DNA from: Bacillota bacterium
GTDB lineage: Bacteria; Bacillota; Clostridia; Peptostreptococcales; Anaerovoracaceae
Reading direction: 5' to 3'
Assembly: GCA_017557505.1 (NCBI GenBank)
Contig: JAFYYP010000031.1
Location: forward strand, 1-40,991
Length of the DNA stretch: 40,991 nucleotides
Shown: piece after piece, positions 16,484 to 24,407 of the stretch
How the letters are laid out: every line of letters starts with the position of its first letter
Numbering within the stretch: the first letter of the stretch is position 1
The notes under the pieces: generated by a model
Seen by the model: the letters and a program-made list of their open reading frames with translations, nothing else
The model's database searches: none
What the model was told of the DNA's origin: nothing
Translations under genes and position numbers: made by a program

Positions 16484-18121
16484 CTACTTTCTATATACGA
16501 TCTTGCCGCCCACCATGACGAGTTCGGGCAGAATGTTGATGATGTTCATGGGATCGCAGGTGAAGATATCGGTGTCGAGGATCTCGAGATCGGCGTAGAA
16601 GCCCGGTTTGATCCTCCCCTTATACTCTTCCGCGAATTCCATGTAGGCGCTCTCCACGGTGTAGGCGTCGATGGCCTGCTCCACGGTGACGCACTCCTGC
16701 GCGTTCCAGGAATATTCCTGCTTGCCGGTCAGATCCTTGCGGTTGACGGCGCAGTAGATGTTGGCGAACGGGTTGGAGTCCTCGACGGGGCTGTCCGTGC
16801 CGTACGAAGCGTGGATGCCCATGTCGATGACGGTCTTGCAGGCAAGAGACGTCTTGATGAGTTCCGGCTTGAAGCGCGTCGCCATCGTGTACTGGTCGCC
16901 CTGCAGGAACACCGGCTGGTACGCGATGAGCGAACCGGTCCGCTGGATCTCCTTCAGCAGATCCATGCTCGTGAGTTCGCAGTGGATATGGCAGTTTCTC
17001 AGCACGTTCTTGCCGTCCACGAGCACTTTTTCGTACGCCTGGTTCGTGAGTTCGACAGCTCTGTCGCCGATGTCGTGCGTGACGCACTGCAGACCGTTGG
17101 CAGCTGCCTTCTTTACGAGCGTCTCCATCAGGCCCTGTTCGAGCGAGTCGATGCCGGTGTTGCCCGGGTCGTCGACGTAGGGCTCCTTCATCAGGGCCGT
17201 ACGGGCGCCGATGGAACCGTCCTTGAACATCTTGAGGGGTCCGAGGGTCAGCCAGCCGTTGTACTTGTCATACTCCTCCCTTTTGGCGTATTCGCCGGCC
17301 AGGAACGCGTCGAGGTCCTTTTCCACGAGGCAGCAGACCTGGTGACGGAAGCGCAGCGTCGCTTCGCCCGCGTCGTACAGATCCTTGTACACCTGGAAGT
17401 TCTCGTCGGAGTTCGGAAGCATGAAGCCCAGATCGTTGGACTGGACGGACGTCAGGCCGTGCTCCGTGCAGTATTTCATGGCGCTCAGCAGTTCCTTGCG
17501 CATGGTCGCGGTATCCGCGGCGGGAACGACGGGACGCACTTCGTAGACCGCGTTCTCGGTGACGTAGCCGTTGACCCGGCCGTCCGGGAAGCGCTCGATC
17601 GTGCCGCCCTCATAGAAATCGATGGGCGTATCGTCCGTGATGCCGAGGATCTCCAGCGCCTTGGAGTTCAGCGCGCACGTGTGGCCGCACACTCTTTCAA
17701 GCATGATGGGGTATTCCGTGGAGATCTTGTCGAGGTCGTCGCGGTTGGGCAGGCGCACCTTGCCCTCTTCGAACAGATCCTGGTTCCAGCCCTGTCCGTG
17801 CATGCCGTTCTTGACCATGTCGGGATGTTCGGCTGCGAACTTTTTGCAGATCTCGACCATATCCTCGACGGATTTGCAGCCGCCGATGGGGGGCTCGTTC
17901 AGGACTTCGCCGATCATCAGCAGATGCATGTGGGAGTCGTTCAGGCCGGGGATAACGGTCCTGCCGCCGCAGTCGATCTTCTCGGTCTCCCAGTCGCACT
18001 GCACCAGAATATCCGCGTTGCTGCCGACGGCCTTGATGATGCCGTCCTCCTGCAGCACCGCCTGCTCGAAATGGCCCGCGTCCACGTAAACTTTACCGTT
18101 CAGAAATGCAGTTTTACTCAT
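16484..18121 (-). CDS. YtcJ-like amidohydrolase, paralogue 4
   Basis: This is a fourth Amidohydro_3 enzyme of 545 residues with DSHMHLLMIGE near 64-74, KMFKDGSIGARTALM, THDIGDRA, CHIHCE and YGTDSPVED. The second His motif reads THDIGDRA where its sisters have HCIGDxA or HAIGDGA, and the following one reads CHIHCE where they have VHxQ. The metal His residues are kept but the surroundings differ, so the active-site wall has probably changed. The ribosome site GAGGTAAG is weaker than those of the other copies. It follows paralogue 5 by six bases and precedes the second M20D gene by 17 bases. Confidence 0.87.
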   Translation of the reverse strand: MSKTAFLNGKVYVDAGHFEQAVLQEDGIIKAVGSNADILVQCDWETEKIDCGGRTVIPGLNDSHMHLLMIGEVLNEPPIGGCKSVEDMVEICKKFAAEHPDMVKNGMHGQGWNQDLFEEGKVRLPNRDDLDKISTEYPIMLERVCGHTCALNSKALEILGITDDTPIDFYEGGTIERFPDGRVNGYVTENAVYEVRPVVPAADTATMRKELLSAMKYCTEHGLTSVQSNDLGFMLPNSDENFQVYKDLYDAGEATLRFRHQVCCLVEKDLDAFLAGEYAKREEYDKYNGWLTLGPLKMFKDGSIGARTALMKEPYVDDPGNTGIDSLEQGLMETLVKKAAANGLQCVTHDIGDRAVELTNQAYEKVLVDGKNVLRNCHIHCELTSMDLLKEIQRTGSLIAYQPVFLQGDQYTMATRFKPELIKTSLACKTVIDMGIHASYGTDSPVEDSNPFANIYCAVNRKDLTGKQEYSWNAQECVTVEQAIDAYTVESAYMEFAEEYKGRIKPGFYADLEILDTDIFTCDPMNIINILPELVMVGGKIVYRK

Positions 18122-18127
18122 ACTCGC

Positions 18128-19759
18128 TTACCTCTCGTAAACTTTCTCGCCGCCCACGAACGTGCGGGTGACCTTTGCGTTGATGATGTCCTTCGGATCG
18201 ATCGTGTACAGGTCTCTGTCCATGGTGATGAAGTCTGCAAGCATGCCCTCTTTGATCTTTCCTTTGATATTCTCGTCGCCCGTGTTCCAGGCGGATTCGG
18301 CCGTGTAGGCATAGATGGCGTCTTCGACGGAAAGCGCCTGCTCGGGCAGGTACGGGCCGTCGCCGTTCTTCGCGAGTCTCGTGACCGCGCAATACAGGCC
18401 CTGCACCGGTTCGAAGCTCTCGACCGGGCAGTCGGTGCCGAAGCTCATGTGGATGCCCATATCTTTGTACCACTTCCAGACGTAGGAGCTCTCCGCGAGT
18501 TCCTTGCCGACTCTGTCGTAGATGACGTGCATGTCGTAGTCGATGAAGATCGGCTGCACCATGACGGAAACGCCCAGTTCCTTCATGCGCTCGAGCATCG
18601 CCCTGTCGGTCACCTGGCTGTGCACGACGGTGTGGCGCGGATGCAGGTGCGGATACTTCTTCTGCGCCGCTTCGATCGCGTTCAGCACCAGCTCGATGGC
18701 GCCGTCGCCGATGGCGTGGACCGCCACGGGCACGTTCTGCCGCTGCGAGATCTCGACCATCTCGTTCAGGCCTTCCTGCGTCCACAGGCCGAGGCCGGTC
18801 GTGGAGGGATCGTCGGCGTAGGGCTTTCTCATGAGAGCCGTTCTTGCGCCGAGAGATCCGTCGGACAGCAGCTTCGTGCAGGAGATCTTCATGGTGTCGT
18901 TGCCGAAGGTGTTGTCGAAGCCTTCCGAGAACGCCCACTTCAGTTTCTCCGCGTTGAAGTACAGCATCTGGGACGCCAGGCGCAGTTTGAACGTGCCGGC
19001 CTCCGCCCTCTTTCTCATCAGGTGCTGCAGGTTGTGATACTCGCCGCCCGGGGCGTAGTTGCCCTCGTCGGACTGCACAGACGTCAGACCCTTTTCGAAC
19101 AGGTCGTACTGATGCTCTTCCATCAGGTCCATCAGCTTTTCAAGCGACGGCGCGGGCAGCGTCGTCTTCATGTAGTCGAACAGGTTCTCCTTGATGACGC
19201 CGTTCAGTTTGCCGTCGGGTCCCACTTCCGCATACTGTTTGTATTTCAGGCCTTCGCCCTGGCTCATGTCGAACATCTCGATGCCCTTGCTGTTCAGGAC
19301 GCCGACGTGTCCGCACGTGCGCTGGATCATCATGGGCCAGTCCGCCGTGACGGTATCGAGGTCGTCTTTCGTCAGGAAGCGCTTCTCATCCGTGAAATAG
19401 TCCTGGTTCCAGCCTTCGCCGACGAACCACAGACCGTCTTTGGTGTCGAACGTCTCCCACGCCTTCTTCATGCGGTCGAGCACTTCCTTGAGGGACGTGC
19501 AGCCGACGAGATCGACGTGGATGCGCGTCTTGACGTAGTGCAGATAGTGCATGTGGGAATCGTTGAAGCCCGGGATCAGCAGCTGGCCGCCGCAGTCGAC
19601 TTCTTCGACGCTTCCGTCGTTATGCGCTGCCGCATAGGCAGCCGCGCCTTCTTCGGTTCCTACGTAGGCAAAGTACTTTCCGGTGACCACCGCGGCCTTC
19701 GCTCTGGGCTGGTCCGCGTCCATGGTCGCGATGTTCGCATTCTTGATCAGCAGTGACAT
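18128..19759 (-). CDS. YtcJ-like amidohydrolase, paralogue 5 (most divergent)
   Basis: This Amidohydro_3 enzyme has 543 residues from the ATG at 19759, chosen because AGGAGG lies six bases before it; a further in-frame start at 19786 has no such site. The metal site is intact: DSHMHYLHYV near residue 66, KLLSDGSLGARTALM, VHAIGDGA, VVHSQ and FGTDCPVE. It begins MSLLIKNANIATMD instead of MSKT and has a different C terminus, so it split from the other four earlier. It is the first amidohydrolase of the array, directly after the FGGY kinase gene. Confidence 0.87.
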   Translation of the reverse strand: MSLLIKNANIATMDADQPRAKAAVVTGKYFAYVGTEEGAAAYAAAHNDGSVEEVDCGGQLLIPGFNDSHMHYLHYVKTRIHVDLVGCTSLKEVLDRMKKAWETFDTKDGLWFVGEGWNQDYFTDEKRFLTKDDLDTVTADWPMMIQRTCGHVGVLNSKGIEMFDMSQGEGLKYKQYAEVGPDGKLNGVIKENLFDYMKTTLPAPSLEKLMDLMEEHQYDLFEKGLTSVQSDEGNYAPGGEYHNLQHLMRKRAEAGTFKLRLASQMLYFNAEKLKWAFSEGFDNTFGNDTMKISCTKLLSDGSLGARTALMRKPYADDPSTTGLGLWTQEGLNEMVEISQRQNVPVAVHAIGDGAIELVLNAIEAAQKKYPHLHPRHTVVHSQVTDRAMLERMKELGVSVMVQPIFIDYDMHVIYDRVGKELAESSYVWKWYKDMGIHMSFGTDCPVESFEPVQGLYCAVTRLAKNGDGPYLPEQALSVEDAIYAYTAESAWNTGDENIKGKIKEGMLADFITMDRDLYTIDPKDIINAKVTRTFVGGEKVYER

Positions 19760-19769
19760 GTCTGGCCTC

Positions 19770-21239
19770 CTATTCTTCGGTTTCAACGGCAGCTCTGGAC
19801 TTCCAGAACGGCATCAGGCTTTCCTTCAGCAGGCAGTATTCCTTGTACAGCGCCTGGTATTTCTCGTGGTTGGCCATGTTGGGCTCGAACTTGTCGGTCC
19901 CTGCCTGCACGTCCACGTCGATCTTCAGCGCCGCGAGGATGAGCCTGTAGATGCCCATCAGGCCCAGTTCCTTCTCTTCGAAGCGGTACGTATCGGAGCC
20001 CATGGTATCGCACAGCATCTGGCAGATGAACGGGCTCTTGGCTGCACCGCCCGCCAGGTACAGCTCCGCGTCGCCCTTGGGCAGGTTCGCGTAGCAGTCG
20101 GCCATGGCCATGGCGACGCTCTCGAAGCTGGCTCTCGCCAAATGGTACTTCGTGTGGTGCGCGCGGATGCCGTAGAAGCCCGCGGATGCGGAGCTCAGTT
20201 TGAACGGGGCGCGCTCGCCGTTGATGTACGGCGTTGCGATGACCCCGTCGGAGCCGATGGGGATCTTGGCAAGTTCTTCGTCCGTCTTGGCGAAGCCTTC
20301 GCCTTCCAGGATCGTGCGCCTCATCCAGTCCATGGCGGAAGCGCCTGCGGTGGCAGCCATCAAGCGGATGTACGTATCCTTCTTCGTGTGGCACAGGATG
20401 GAGCCGTTCGTGGCGATGCAGCCTCTGGCGGCCTCTTCATCCATGACGACGTAGTTCGCGAGCGTCGTGCCGATGATGGAGCCTCTCTGGCCGCCCTTCA
20501 TCAGGCCGCAGCCCGTCGCGATGGCCAGGACGTCCAGGCAGCCTGCGATGACGGGCGTGCCGACGCGCAGGCCCAGCTCTTCAGCGCGATCCGGATAGAT
20601 CGTGCCGATGATCTCGTCGGACGTTGCGATCGGAGCGAATTTGCCCTTCATCTCGGACAGGCCGAGCTTGTCGAGCAGGCTTTCGTCGTACTGCTTCGTG
20701 TAGATATTCATCAGGGAGGTGGATGCGTCCGATGCGTCAGTGCAGATCTGTCCGGTCAGTTTGAAGTTGATCCAGTCCTTGCAGTGGAAGATCCAGGCGA
20801 TCTTCGCGTAGTTCTCCGGTTCGTTCTTCTTCAGCCACGTCAGCTCCGCCGTATTGGCGCCGGGGAACATCGCTGTCGTGTTCAGCGCCAGACAGGTCGG
20901 GTTGATGGCGTCGTAGTCCATCACGGTACGGGTATCGTTCCACAGCATGGCATTGCGCACGGGCTTGCCCTGGGCGTCGATGGCCCACAGGCCGTCGCCC
21001 TGCGCCGAAATGCCGAGCGCTACGACTTCGCTCCAGATCTCCTTATTGTTCTCTCTCAGTTTCAGAATGACCCGTTTTGCAACGTTCCAGACTTCGTTCA
21101 TGTCCATTTCCGATGCGCCGGAAAAAGGCATCAGAACTTCGGCCGGTTCGTTCTGGATATCGGCAAATTTACCGTCCAGGGAGACCAGGCCTGCTTTGAT
21201 GCTGGTCGTGCCAGCGTCCATCACAAGAAAATACTGCAT
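19770..21239 (-). CDS. FGGY-family carbohydrate kinase
   Basis: This is a sugar or polyol kinase of the FGGY family, which phosphorylates a terminal hydroxyl with ATP. Of 489 residues, the N-terminal phosphate loop DAGTTS is at 8-13, GISAQGDGLW is near 75-84, the catalytic-base region GCLDVLAIATG is near 237-247, and the second-domain glycine-rich YLAGGAAKSP is near 400. It resembles the L-xylulose/LyxK and YgcE branch more than glycerol kinase. The ATG follows AGGAGG; a GTG two codons earlier is also possible. With the dehydrogenase and class II aldolase just upstream it forms a typical oxidise-phosphorylate-cleave set. The substrate is unknown. Confidence 0.85.
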   Translation of the reverse strand: MQYFLVMDAGTTSIKAGLVSLDGKFADIQNEPAEVLMPFSGASEMDMNEVWNVAKRVILKLRENNKEIWSEVVALGISAQGDGLWAIDAQGKPVRNAMLWNDTRTVMDYDAINPTCLALNTTAMFPGANTAELTWLKKNEPENYAKIAWIFHCKDWINFKLTGQICTDASDASTSLMNIYTKQYDESLLDKLGLSEMKGKFAPIATSDEIIGTIYPDRAEELGLRVGTPVIAGCLDVLAIATGCGLMKGGQRGSIIGTTLANYVVMDEEAARGCIATNGSILCHTKKDTYIRLMAATAGASAMDWMRRTILEGEGFAKTDEELAKIPIGSDGVIATPYINGERAPFKLSSASAGFYGIRAHHTKYHLARASFESVAMAMADCYANLPKGDAELYLAGGAAKSPFICQMLCDTMGSDTYRFEEKELGLMGIYRLILAALKIDVDVQAGTDKFEPNMANHEKYQALYKEYCLLKESLMPFWKSRAAVETEE

Positions 21240-21248
21240 GTGCACCTC

Positions 21249-22274
21249 CTATTTTCTATACTCGTATTCGAGTGGTTCGTCGTTGAGATAGTGTTTTACG
21301 TCTGTGACAAATTCCCTTGTATGATTCGAGATGGCGTCCCAGGTGGCGCCCCCGATGTGCGGGGTCACGAGCACCTTGTCCGGCATCGTAAAGAATGGGT
21401 GGCTTTTGGCGATGGGTTCCTTGGAGAACACGTCGATGGCTGCGCCGGCGATCTCCCCGGTCTGCAGCGCCTCGATGAGCGCGTCTTCGTCCACGACGGA
21501 GCCCCGCGCGGTATTGATGAGATAGGCCGTCTTCTTCATGGACTTGAAGATATCCGCGTTGATGATCTTCTCCGTGTCGGGACGGTCTTTCAGGTGGACC
21601 GTCAGGATGTCGACCTTCGGCGCGATCTCTTCAAGCGTGCCGAGCTCGATATAGTCCGGCACGTCCGCCTGCGTCTTGTGCGGGCTGACCCCGTAGACCT
21701 TCATGCCGAACGCGTCGCACAGCTTCGCGACCCTGCCGCCGATGCTGCCGACGCCAACGATGCCGACGCTGTGGCCTTTCAGTTGATAACCTTTGTAGTA
21801 AGTGTAGGGGCTCGTCTCCCCTGTCGACCACGTGACGTCGCGCTTCACGGACTCGCTGCCGTGGCTGCCGATGTCGTCCGCCACAAACTTGCCGCTGCAC
21901 AGATCGCGGTACGAGGCTGCGATCTTGCGCGTGACCGCGAGGATGAGGCCCATCGTGAACTCTGCGGCGCTGTCGGAATTGCGTTCGACCGCATAGCTCA
22001 CCTTTATGCCTTTTTCCTTCGCGTAGGCCGTGTCCAAGTTGACCGGCGTCGCGCGCGTGCAGACGATGAGGCCGCAGTTTGGCGCCGCGTCGATCACCTC
22101 TTTCGTGACCGGGTCGTAGCTCGTGATGATGACGTCCTTGCCGGCGCAGGCCTGCTTCATCTGGTCGACGGTCAGGACCGCGTTGCCCCAGTCGTAGGTA
22201 ATGTCGAGGTAGTCCTCGAGCTCCTTCGCGATTTCATAATCCATCTCCGCAGAGACGAAAGCCGTTTTCTTCAT
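21249..22274 (-). CDS. D-isomer 2-hydroxyacid dehydrogenase
   Basis: This is an NAD-dependent dehydrogenase of the D-2-hydroxyacid family (SerA, glyoxylate reductase, phosphonate dehydrogenase relatives). Of 341 residues, the Rossmann motif GVGSIGG is at 174-180 and the catalytic residues are Arg257 (NTARGS), Glu286 (SKEP) and His306 (TPHIGGAT). There is no C-terminal ACT domain, so it is not a regulated serine-pathway enzyme. It lies two bases after the aldolase gene and nine before the kinase gene. It probably oxidises or reduces a 2-hydroxy acid derived from the same substrate as these neighbours. Confidence 0.87.
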   Translation of the reverse strand: MKKTAFVSAEMDYEIAKELEDYLDITYDWGNAVLTVDQMKQACAGKDVIITSYDPVTKEVIDAAPNCGLIVCTRATPVNLDTAYAKEKGIKVSYAVERNSDSAAEFTMGLILAVTRKIAASYRDLCSGKFVADDIGSHGSESVKRDVTWSTGETSPYTYYKGYQLKGHSVGIVGVGSIGGRVAKLCDAFGMKVYGVSPHKTQADVPDYIELGTLEEIAPKVDILTVHLKDRPDTEKIINADIFKSMKKTAYLINTARGSVVDEDALIEALQTGEIAGAAIDVFSKEPIAKSHPFFTMPDKVLVTPHIGGATWDAISNHTREFVTDVKHYLNDEPLEYEYRK

Positions 22275-22276
22275 GG

Positions 22277-22954
22277 TCAGATCTCCTCGTGCTGCTCGTG
22301 CACCTTGCCGTAGCCCTTGAAACGCTCGACCATGCGGTCCATCTCGTCCTGCGGCAGGACGACGGGTTTCATGCCGCTCGCCTCCATGGCCATGCTCGTG
22401 CAGACCATCTTGCAGCAGAACTCAAGCTCTTCGGTGATGTTATAGGCCATGTCGAGCGTTTTGGCGCCTGCCAGAAGGCCGTGGTTTGCCAGCAGCACCG
22501 CGTTGACTCCTTCCATGGCTTTGAACGCATTTCTGGCGAGTTCCACTGTGCCGTACGTCGCGTATTCGGCGCAGTTCACGTGCGTACCGCCGAACGCGGC
22601 CAGATAGTGGATCGCAGGCAGCGGTTTACGGAAGCAGCTATATGTAGACGCGTAAGTCGTATGTGTGTGGATGACGGCGTCGATATCCGTCCTGTATTTG
22701 TAGAAGATGCGGTGCATGTCGCATTCGCTCGAAGGTACGGCGTCTCCGTCGACGATCTTCCCGGTCTGCACGTCCATCACGACGATCTGTTCCGGTTTGA
22801 TGTCTACGTAGGGAATACCTGAAGGCGTGATGCACATCAGGCCCGTTTCGCGGTCACAGACGGAAAAATTGCCGCCCGTGCCCGTCGTCAGACCCTCGCG
22901 GATCGCCCGCTGTCCGATCGCGACCAGTTCTTTTCTCTTTTCTTCTAAAAGCAT
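22277..22954 (-). CDS. Class II aldolase (fuculose-phosphate-aldolase family)
   Basis: This zinc enzyme of the FucA/AraD family cleaves a ketose phosphate, or epimerises or decarboxylates a related compound. Of 225 residues, the visible active site is GTGGNFS at 25-31, Glu77 (PSSE), the zinc ligands His96 and His98 (HTH) and His158 (ANHG). I start at the ATG at 22954 because GGGAGG lies just before it; an in-frame ATG at 23032 has no site and would overlap the promoter. It is the first gene of the 14-gene run. Family members differ widely in substrate, so the name FucA is not justified. Confidence 0.86.
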   Translation of the reverse strand: MLLEEKRKELVAIGQRAIREGLTTGTGGNFSVCDRETGLMCITPSGIPYVDIKPEQIVVMDVQTGKIVDGDAVPSSECDMHRIFYKYRTDIDAVIHTHTTYASTYSCFRKPLPAIHYLAAFGGTHVNCAEYATYGTVELARNAFKAMEGVNAVLLANHGLLAGAKTLDMAYNITEELEFCCKMVCTSMAMEASGMKPVVLPQDEMDRMVERFKGYGKVHEQHEEI

Positions 22955-22994
22955 GTTTTCCTCCCTGCAAAAAGGGCATAGTAACTCACCATTA

Positions 22995-23023
22995 ATCTTA
23001 TAGTAAAGTCCTTGCATTTGCAA
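22995..23023 (-). promoter_or_regulatory. Predicted promoter of the 14-gene run
   Basis: On the minus strand TTGCAA (23018-23023) and TAAGAT (22995-23000) are 17 bases apart, 41 bases before the aldolase ATG; TATAAG (22997-23002) is an alternative -10. The -35 box lies inside an 18-base palindrome, as expected if a repressor blocks it. Confidence 0.4.
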
Positions 23024-23026
23024 GGA
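23009..23026. promoter_or_regulatory. Perfect 18-base palindrome, candidate operator 1
   Basis: TCCTTGCATTTGCAAGGA has perfect 8-base half-sites around TT. It overlaps the -35 region of the minus-strand operon promoter. Its outer arms TCCTT and AAGGA recur with the same 8-base spacing at 23056-23073. Confidence 0.65.
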
Positions 23027-23055
23027 TAACAAAGTATACTAATCGGAGTGCGAAA

Positions 23056-23073
23056 TCCTTATAATTTCAAGGA
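23056..23073. promoter_or_regulatory. Second TCCTT-N8-AAGGA site, candidate operator 2
   Basis: TCCTTATAATTTCAAGGA keeps the outer arms and the spacing of the palindrome at 23009-23026, 47 bases away. It covers a TATAAT (23060-23065) that is the best -10 box for the plus-strand diacylglycerol kinase gene. One regulator could thus control both divergent units. Confidence 0.5.
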
Positions 23074-23093
23074 ATTGGGAGAAACTGAGAATC

Positions 23094-23990
23094 ATGACAA
23101 AATTGCTGTTCATCATCAATCCCGTAGCGGGAAGAAAGCACGCGGGGTCGTCCATGTACAACGTCGTGAAGAGATTCTGCGACTCTGGCTATTCCGTGAC
23201 CATCGCGGTCACGCAATATAAGGGTCACGCGAAGGAACTGGGCTTCATCGCTGCGAACGAAGGCTTCGACCTCGTGGTCCTGACCGGCGGCGACGGCACG
23301 CTGAACGAGGTCACGTCCGGCATCGTCGAGAGCGGAAAGCACATCCCCTTCGGTTACCTGCCCGCCGGCAGCACGAACGACTTCGCGCGCACGCTGGGCA
23401 TCTCCACCATCCCCCTCAAGGCGACGGAGCACATCATCCAGGAGATCCCGACGAAGCTCGACATGGGCGATTTCAACGACGGACAGCAGCACTTCATCTA
23501 CATTGCTTCGTTCGGCGCGTTTACGGAAGTATCCTACAGCGCATCGCAGTCAGCCAAGAACAAATTCGGCCACCTCGCCTATCTGTACGAGGGCATCAAG
23601 GACATGGGCAAGGTGCGCGCCTACAACACGACTGTGACCACGGATGACGGCCGCGTTTATAAGGGCCGCTACATCTTCGGCAGCGTCACGAATACGCGCT
23701 CCATCGCCGGGCTCATCACGCTGTACGACAAGAAAGTGGACCTGAACGACGGGCTGTTCGAGGTCATGCTCATCAAGGAGCCGAAGGACCCGATCGATTT
23801 CAGCAACATCATCCTCGGACTGACCACGACGGTGCAGGGCAACGAAATGTTCGAGTATTTCCGGGCGTCCGAAGTGACGTTCCAGATGCCGAAAAGCGCA
23901 CCCTGGACCTGTGACGGGGAAGAAGCCAAGCATAAAGAAGGCGTGATCCACATCAGGAATCTCAAAGATGCGCTTACGATCTACAAGTAA
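23094..23990 (+). CDS. Diacylglycerol kinase family lipid kinase
   Basis: This is a soluble DagK/LCB5-type kinase that phosphorylates diacylglycerol or a similar lipid, for lipid recycling at the membrane. The 298 residues are the normal length. The nucleotide motif GGDGT is at 65-69 and PAGSTND at 90-96, and the C-terminal part has the usual two-layer beta domain ending in CDGEEAK. It is the only plus-strand gene in this part of the window and is monocistronic, followed at once by a strong terminator. The ribosome site is weak (GGGAGA, 10 bases before the ATG). YegS-like activity on another lipid is possible. Confidence 0.9.
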   Translation: MTKLLFIINPVAGRKHAGSSMYNVVKRFCDSGYSVTIAVTQYKGHAKELGFIAANEGFDLVVLTGGDGTLNEVTSGIVESGKHIPFGYLPAGSTNDFARTLGISTIPLKATEHIIQEIPTKLDMGDFNDGQQHFIYIASFGAFTEVSYSASQSAKNKFGHLAYLYEGIKDMGKVRAYNTTVTTDDGRVYKGRYIFGSVTNTRSIAGLITLYDKKVDLNDGLFEVMLIKEPKDPIDFSNIILGLTTTVQGNEMFEYFRASEVTFQMPKSAPWTCDGEEAKHKEGVIHIRNLKDALTIYK

Positions 23991-23995
23991 AACAA

Positions 23996-24035
23996 AACAG
24001 AGCCTCACCAGACGGTGAGGCTCTGTTTCTTTTTG
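23996..24035. terminator. Terminator after the lipid kinase gene, likely bidirectional
   Basis: A perfect 14-base-pair stem (23996-24009 with 24014-24027) with a 4-base loop is followed by TCTTTTTG on the plus strand, and it is preceded by a run of A (AAACAAAA) that gives a T-rich tail on the minus strand. It separates the two convergent units. Confidence 0.92.
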
Positions 24036-24038
24036 TCT

Positions 24039-24383
24039 TTATTCCGCCAGCATGTCGTCCAGCGCGGCCTTGCGCAGGAACAGTTCCTCCAGCAGCGGAC
24101 TGTAGTCCATTTCCGTGCGGGCACGCAGCAGTTCGCAGATCTCAGACGACTTTTCGTAAAGCGGGGTCAGCGCCAGGTTGCCCAGCACACCCTTCAGCGC
24201 GTGGGACGCCTCGAACGCAGCGTCCAGGTCGCCGCCCTCCAGCGACATCTTCAGGTTGTTGAAATTCACGTCCATCAGCGCCATGCCGATCAGGCGGAAG
24301 TAGAACGCTTCGTTGCCCATGCAGCGTTCCAGTCCTTCCGTGGTATTTGCGCCGTATTCGTTCAGTTTCTCTATCGTCAGCAT
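24039..24383 (-). CDS. Stand-alone histidine phosphotransfer (HPt) protein
   Basis: The 114-residue protein is a single HPt four-helix domain. The phosphorylatable His61 lies in SHALKGVLGNL, the standard HPt motif. Such proteins relay phosphate between response regulators in a phosphorelay. It is the last gene of the pilus-like unit, 24 bases after pilT, with GGGGGAT before its ATG. No histidine kinase or receiver domain is in the window, so its partners are unlinked. The linkage to a PilT ATPase suggests control of pilus motor output, as in twitching systems, but that is inference. Confidence 0.87.
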   Translation of the reverse strand: MLTIEKLNEYGANTTEGLERCMGNEAFYFRLIGMALMDVNFNNLKMSLEGGDLDAAFEASHALKGVLGNLALTPLYEKSSEICELLRARTEMDYSPLLEELFLRKAALDDMLAE

Positions 24384-24407
24384 CGTTCTATCCCCCTTTT
24401 CTGAATA

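Noticed and set aside
16811-22313. Two very long plus-strand open frames opposite the amidohydrolase array, kinase and dehydrogenase
   Set aside because: Same artefact; the minus-strand proteins have complete catalytic motifs and ribosome sites.
22277-22954. Naming the aldolase fucA and the kinase fucK or lsrK
   Set aside because: Family membership is clear but substrate-specific residues and the usual isomerase or lsr genes are not seen.
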